NCBI GenBank assembly: GCA_026993285.1
Contig: JALWTZ010000293.1
Location: forward strand, 1 to 16,780
Direction of reading: 5' to 3'
Length of the DNA: 16,780 nucleotides
Source of the DNA: Lysobacterales bacterium
GTDB lineage: Bacteria > Pseudomonadota > Gammaproteobacteria > Xanthomonadales > S139-57
Below are positions 14,001 to 16,780 of this stretch, piece after piece. Position 1 is the first letter of the stretch; each line of letters opens with the position of its first letter. Under the pieces are notes generated by a model. That model ran no database searches and had not been told where the DNA came from. It saw only the letters and a program-made list of their open reading frames with translations. The translations under genes and the position numbers were made by a program.

Positions 14001-16780
14001 TTCAACGGTGCGGAACCGGTACATTGCAACACGGTCTGAGCCGGGTCGAAGCCATCGGTCTGGTCGGGTTGCCAGGGCAGCGCCACGGAGAGGGTTTCCA
14101 TCATGGCATCCGCATTGCCGGTGTTGTCCACCGTCATGCTGTAGCTGGCATCCAGCCCGGCCACAAGCGGCGGATTGTCCAGATCCAGCGTACCGGCCAG
14201 GGTGGGCGTGCCACTGACCGGATCGGCATCCGCCGCCACATTGTCCAGCGGGTTGCGTTCGATGGTGGGCAGTTGCACCACAGCTTCTCCCACCATGCTC
14301 AAGGTGCCGGTAAAGGAAGACGATACCGAGGTGTTCAGGGTATAGACGGCCTGGCCGCCCACAGCCAGAGAAAGATTGTCCAGGATGCCGCCGTAACCAA
14401 AGCTGGAACAGCGACTTCCACGCAGCCGGTTGACCAGCTGTATGCCGTTGTTGCCCAGATAGAGCCGTTGTTCCGCACTGTCCGCCACCATGGCGCCCGG
14501 CTGGAGGTTGGCATTGAAGCTGGCGATATTACCATAGCCGGTCTGGCTGTCTTCCCAGATACTGACCGTTGTGCCATCAGCAATCAGCACTTGCTGGCCT
14601 TTCTCCACCGGCAGCATGGCTGTGGGTGCCGAGGACAGCATCAGCGCTTGCGTTTGTTGCAACACCAGCACGCCGGCACTGTCACGCAGATAGGTCAGCA
14701 ATTGTCCATTGTTGGCCGCTCCCAGCACCAGCAGTGCCGATTCATCACGGATGAGGCTGAGATCCAACGGGTTGCCAAACTGGCTGATGCCGCTGAGATC
14801 CTGGCTGGAAACCACCTGCAAGTCACCCAGACCGCCATGTTGCAGCGTTACCAGGCGGTTCTGCCCGGTCAACAGGTAGAGATCGCGTCCATTGGCGGCA
14901 ACGGCCAGTGCCTGTGGCTGCTGGACATCCGGATAGGCACCGGCAAACAGGGTCTGTTGCCAGCTCAACTGGCCCAGCACATCCACATCGAAGCGGGTGA
15001 GGGAATCATCCAGGCTGGCCAGCGCATAGAGACGGCTGCCATCGGCCGACAGGGCCAGATGATTGACACCCGCCAGGCCATCGACACCGCCGACCTGATC
15101 GATCCAGCTGCCCGCCAAAGTCAGGCTGCCATCGCTCGGGTCACGCTGGAACAACACAATGGCATCGGCATCCGGCGCGGCCACATAGACAAATGCACCG
15201 CTGGGACTGATGACCACATCCGAGGCCCCGTCCAGGTTGCTGATGGCCTGGCCATTGAAAGTGGCATTGTTCTGGATCAGATTCAGTTGCACCAGCTCAC
15301 CGGTACGCAGATCCCGCCGGTAGTGCGCCAGCACATCCACACCCGCGACCTGCCCCACTACATAGAGGTCATTCTGGTCCATGGAGAGACTCATGTGCCG
15401 TACCAGATCCAGATCATTGGCCGGCAGGCTGGCATCCTGCAACAAGCCGGGCAATGGCGTGGCCTGACAGGTCCAGCTGCTGAAGCCCAGACCTTCCGGT
15501 AACAGCAGGCGTGCCGTTACGGCGGCCGCATGGGAAGGCCCGTTGTTGTTCAGCGTCATGGTGTAAGTCACCGACTGGCCGCTTTCCAGCGCCGTGGCAC
15601 CGTTGTCCAGAGTGACAGTAACATCCACTTCCGGAATCAGTACGGTGTTTTCATCCGTGGCCTGGTTGTTGCTGGCATCCGGGTCCAGCACGCCTGACGG
15701 CGCCGTTACCGAGGCCGTATTGACCACCATACCCACCGCTTCGGTGGATACATTGGCCGTGGCGACAAACTCGGCCTGCGCACCCGGCTGCAGGTTGACC
15801 AGCGTATCCAGGTCACCCGTGCCATTGGGCGTGCAGACGGAATTGTCCTGCTGGCAAGTCCAGGCAATGGTGGTGAAGGCCAGCGGGAAGACATCACGTA
15901 CCCGCGCTCCGGTCACCGCAGCCGGCCCGTGGTTGGTCACCAGGATGTGATAGGTCACCGCTGCACCGGGTGCCACGCCACCGCCTTCATCCACCAGCGC
16001 CTGCTGCCAACCCAAGCCGGTAGCCGTATCCCACTGTGTCAACGCAGAAGCATCCGCAGCCGCGGCCCAGACATCTCCGCTTGGGCCATGAATGGCCAGT
16101 GCGCGACCTCCACGCAAACCATGAACAAATACCGTGGGTGTCGTCGTAGCATCACCTTCCCTGACCACGGCATCGGCAGTCAGGCTGCCGTCAGCCGGGT
16201 TCCGGTTCAGACGGTTCAATGCATTGCCACTGCCGGACAAGGCAAACAGGGCATCCCCTGCGGCATTACCCAACAAGGCCTGCAGATCACTGAATTCCAC
16301 AGCTGTACCCGCAGTCTGACCCGTCAGACTGCCGGCAAAGGCCAGGCTGCCATCGCCCTGGCGGGCAAACCAGACGATGGATTGCGAATCTGCTGCGGCT
16401 ACATAAACTTGGGCATTGCCCGGTTCAGGCCAGACCGCGCTGGGGCTGACCATATCAGTGACACCATCCACGCCGCTGATGTAACTGGCCCGGTAGCCCA
16501 GATCACCATATCCAGCCTGTTGGCTGTCATTGCCCCGGTCAAGAACCACCAGGGCATTACTGGCCCGACTCACCACATACACCTGATCGCCATCGGCGGA
16601 GATGGCCAGTGCATCCGGCAGGCTCATGTCCTGCACGCCGTTGACGGCATTGCGTGCCACGGACTGGTAGCTCAGCTGGCCGGAGCTGCTGTCTCGACTG
16701 AAGACCACCACGGCACCAAGAGTACGGCCCAGGGCGTAGACATGGGCGCCATCCGGGCTGACGGCCACATCCACGGCGCC
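11051..16780 (-). CDS. Giant secreted beta-propeller/DUF11 repeat protein, N-terminus outside window
   Basis: The frame is open from the right edge to a TGA at 11053-11051, giving 1909 residues. Residues below count from the GTG codon at 16774, which is an internal codon, not a start. Order: lactonase-like propeller strands (about 1-245, blades with 'SADG.xVYV' and 'RD..sGxL' signatures); DUF11 repeat 1 (about 250-378); DUF11 repeat 2 with a propeller inserted (about 380-855); DUF11 repeat 3 with a second inserted propeller (about 856-1360); four uninterrupted DUF11 repeats (about 1362-1890) recognised by 'xTNLGPS', W-C...C and 'D..NN' elements; and the tail TRFADGFEDPAP. Such repeats usually act as extracellular stalks and binding modules. 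No enzyme active site was seen; similarity to 6-phosphogluconolactonase is of fold only. A signal peptide is expected upstream but not visible. It is the first visible gene of the operon and overlaps the next by ATGA. Confidence 0.9.
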   Translation of the reverse strand, partial: GAVDVAVSPDGAHVYALGRTLGAVVVFSRDSSSGQLSYQSVARNAVNGVQDMSLPDALAISADGDQVYVVSRASNALVVLDRGNDSQQAGYGDLGYRASYISGVDGVTDMVSPSAVWPEPGNAQVYVAAADSQSIVWFARQGDGSLAFAGSLTGQTAGTAVEFSDLQALLGNAAGDALFALSGSGNALNRLNRNPADGSLTADAVVREGDATTTPTVFVHGLRGGRALAIHGPSGDVWAAAADASALTQWDTATGLGWQQALVDEGGGVAPGAAVTYHILVTNHGPAAVTGARVRDVFPLAFTTIAWTCQQDNSVCTPNGTGDLDTLVNLQPGAQAEFVATANVSTEAVGMVVNTASVTAPSGVLDPDASNNQATDENTVLIPEVDVTVTLDNGATALESGQSVTYTMTLNNNGPSHAAAVTARLLLPEGLGFSSWTCQATPLPGLLQDASLPANDLDLVRHMSLSMDQNDLYVVGQVAGVDVLAHYRRDLRTGELVQLNLIQNNATFNGQAISNLDGASDVVISPSGAFVYVAAPDADAIVLFQRDPSDGSLTLAGSWIDQVGGVDGLAGVNHLALSADGSRLYALASLDDSLTRFDVDVLGQLSWQQTLFAGAYPDVQQPQALAVAANGRDLYLLTGQNRLVTLQHGGLGDLQVVSSQDLSGISQFGNPLDLSLIRDESALLVLGAANNGQLLTYLRDSAGVLVLQQTQALMLSSAPTAMLPVEKGQQVLIADGTTVSIWEDSQTGYGNIASFNANLQPGAMVADSAEQRLYLGNNGIQLVNRLRGSRCSSFGYGGILDNLSLAVGGQAVYTLNTSVSSSFTGTLSMVGEAVVQLPTIERNPLDNVAADADPVSGTPTLAGTLDLDNPPLVAGLDASYSMTVDNTGNADAMMETLSVALPWQPDQTDGFDPAQTVLQCTGSAPLNWIQLDADTRISQLDHLLPSADGKHLYGLDSSNGHLLSWVINAGVPQALQQVDEGDSSNGLLVEGLAGAQALRLSPAGDSLYVLASGSNRILVFQRDVFTGTLELIQRMENTPDQAVNLVNPQDIAITPDGLHAYVASSGADTINRFDRDPVSGVLTWAGQQRDGFDTVFPDSNVLRGVNALTLADDGRVLYATSSVSDTISAFLIDTATGALNYQQVVRNNASIATPTGTQTLRGLSVPSQLHSTMQGRFLYVLAEGSGNLFVFSKAVNDTTLTLVQTIEPGVADIPAFSGPYAMGFSDDASRLYLSAAGSAELLVFRRSVVDGTLRLLHSMGDGDTSDPHLADVRALVQLPNTENLLLGGVIAGLQRWQENGFAACTSELTGTAAQQQLVDLEAGATLVLSLAAGQLPPERRTDVAASLTVDDASNNNLLTVSRLDTPEVHTDMVVTLQQTDGRSIAGEPLQVTATISNGGPSSLLAGSLDLAVTGAWTAADWACTDDGVASCDLAGDTGAMPSQSITLPPGSMLTFVFNGDVDPGFINQVLSFVATGVTETGAIENDPADDVAQLDITITGEADITLTATVDSTWVPGTSTQIVLDITNLGPSHSNDSSLTALTLPAALVVNNASCTASGGGTCPFAGNTLPALPAGFSLPVGGSVSITIDGALLSSEAYATPLFEATAREDQSAADDVTDPDLGNNSVSQTVTIQPTGDLSITGMSDSEDPYDTLANNNLPLSYTIDWLMNGPSDAVDPEILITVTSGLILQATPGCVQSGNQIACALPDTTAANMPANGSLTLPFDASGLTVGQGTARAEIQALQVDSFPDDNVAEEITTFQPSVDLETYLSQAPAYLVPGDSFTLVFEVENHGSADVGTFSLQIDLDQNLLSSAVQLDLSNCPSCSQTGSNPVVIQGPINGLERPSVSLTTTLDANLDVSVNGQLDVTGTAAVVLGDADKDGSNNTVQRSLTISDTRFADGFEDPAP
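11064..11068 (-). promoter_or_regulatory. Shine-Dalgarno site for the foldase gene
   Basis: GAGGA lies nine bases before the ATG at 11054-11052. It is embedded in the codons for the Glu-Asp of the FADGFED tail of the preceding gene, so the conserved tail and the ribosome site share bases. It supports the ATG at 11054 as the real start. Confidence 0.7.
12872..14020 (-). other. Beta-propeller inserted inside DUF11 repeat 3
   Basis: A second propeller of about 383 residues lies between the cysteine of TVLQC (codon 14023-14021) and that of FAACTSELTG (codon 12871-12869). The flanking halves make one DUF11 repeat: 'AGLDASYSMTVDNTGNAD' before, and 'LEAGATLVLSLAAG...SNNN' after. Blades carry 'SPAGDSLYVLASGSNRIL', 'ITPDGLHAYVASSGADTI' and 'ADDGRVLYATSSVSDTI', and are often followed by 'RD..tGtL', the pattern of lactonase-like propellers. 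The arrangement repeats that of the preceding DUF11 unit. Confidence 0.7.
14411..15466 (-). other. Beta-propeller inserted inside DUF11 repeat 2
   Basis: This segment of the giant DUF11 protein encodes a lactonase-like propeller of about 350 residues (blades such as 'DVVISPSGAFVYVAAPDADA' and 'LALSADGSRLYALASLDDS'). Before it lies the first half of a DUF11 repeat ending in SSWTC (Cys codon 15469-15467). After it the second half resumes with SRCSSFGYGG (Cys codon 14410-14408) and runs to NPLDNVAADAD. In uninterrupted repeats of the same protein these two cysteines are only three to nine positions apart, so the propeller sits in that hairpin loop. Blade boundaries are estimated by eye. Confidence 0.7.

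Noticed and set aside
12182..15502. A 1106-codon plus-strand open frame opposite the DUF11 protein
   Set aside because: Its length is striking, but the translation is rich in Q, H, R, G and I without domain pattern. It starts and ends inside the opposite gene, and it has no signal peptide or recognisable motif. It is the antisense shadow of a GC-rich gene with few stops in that frame, whereas the minus strand shows clear repeat domains.
11051..16780. Annotation as 6-phosphogluconolactonase
   Set aside because: The propeller blades resemble the lactonase-type fold, but they are embedded in an extracellular repeat protein with DUF11 modules. This indicates a binding or structural role rather than the cytosolic enzyme.
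1..16780. tRNA, rRNA, CRISPR, insertion sequence, promoter or terminator
   Set aside because: No intergenic space over 13 bases exists. No transposase frame, direct-repeat array or hairpin plus T-run between genes was seen.

Overview
All coding capacity here lies on the minus strand, in one tightly packed run of four genes read from right to left. GC content is fairly high: hand-counted 60-base lines outside one exceptional block gave 60-65 %. Clear Shine-Dalgarno sequences, two cleavable signal peptides and an anchored SurA/PpiC-type periplasmic chaperone point to a Gram-negative bacterium. The C-terminal FADGFE tail of the first gene recalls exoproteins of Gammaproteobacteria (Xanthomonadales and relatives), but that assignment rests on memory and is tentative.

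Layout in order of transcription. (1) 11051-16780: the C-terminal 1909 residues of a very large secreted protein whose N-terminus lies off the right edge. It is built from lactonase-like beta-propellers and seven DUF11-type Ig-like repeats, and two of the propellers are inserted inside DUF11 repeats. (2) 10047-11054: a 335-residue membrane-anchored parvulin-like foldase or chaperone. (3) 8299-10050: a 583-residue secreted protein of unknown function. (4) 1-8285: the first 2761 residues of a giant secreted protein that is still open at the left edge. It has a signal peptide, an SBBP-type propeller interrupted by a MAM-like domain, a long unrecognised middle region, calcium-loop-like motifs, a long helical/coiled-coil section and a beta-rich C-terminal region.

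Genes 1/2 and 2/3 overlap by ATGA, and 3/4 are separated by 13 bases, so all four are probably co-transcribed and translationally coupled. No promoter, terminator, RNA gene, mobile element, CRISPR array or intergenic stretch over 13 bases is present. The operon's start and end both lie outside the window.

Taken together this looks like a dedicated locus for making a large extracellular or cell-surface assembly: two giant multi-domain proteins, one mid-sized partner and a private periplasmic chaperone. No catalytic domain was recognised, so the biological role is unknown. The strongest leads are the giant unnamed protein with its partner, the propellers placed exactly between paired cysteines of DUF11 repeats, the chaperone lacking the usual parvulin histidines, and the lower-GC MAM-like domain that splits a propeller.
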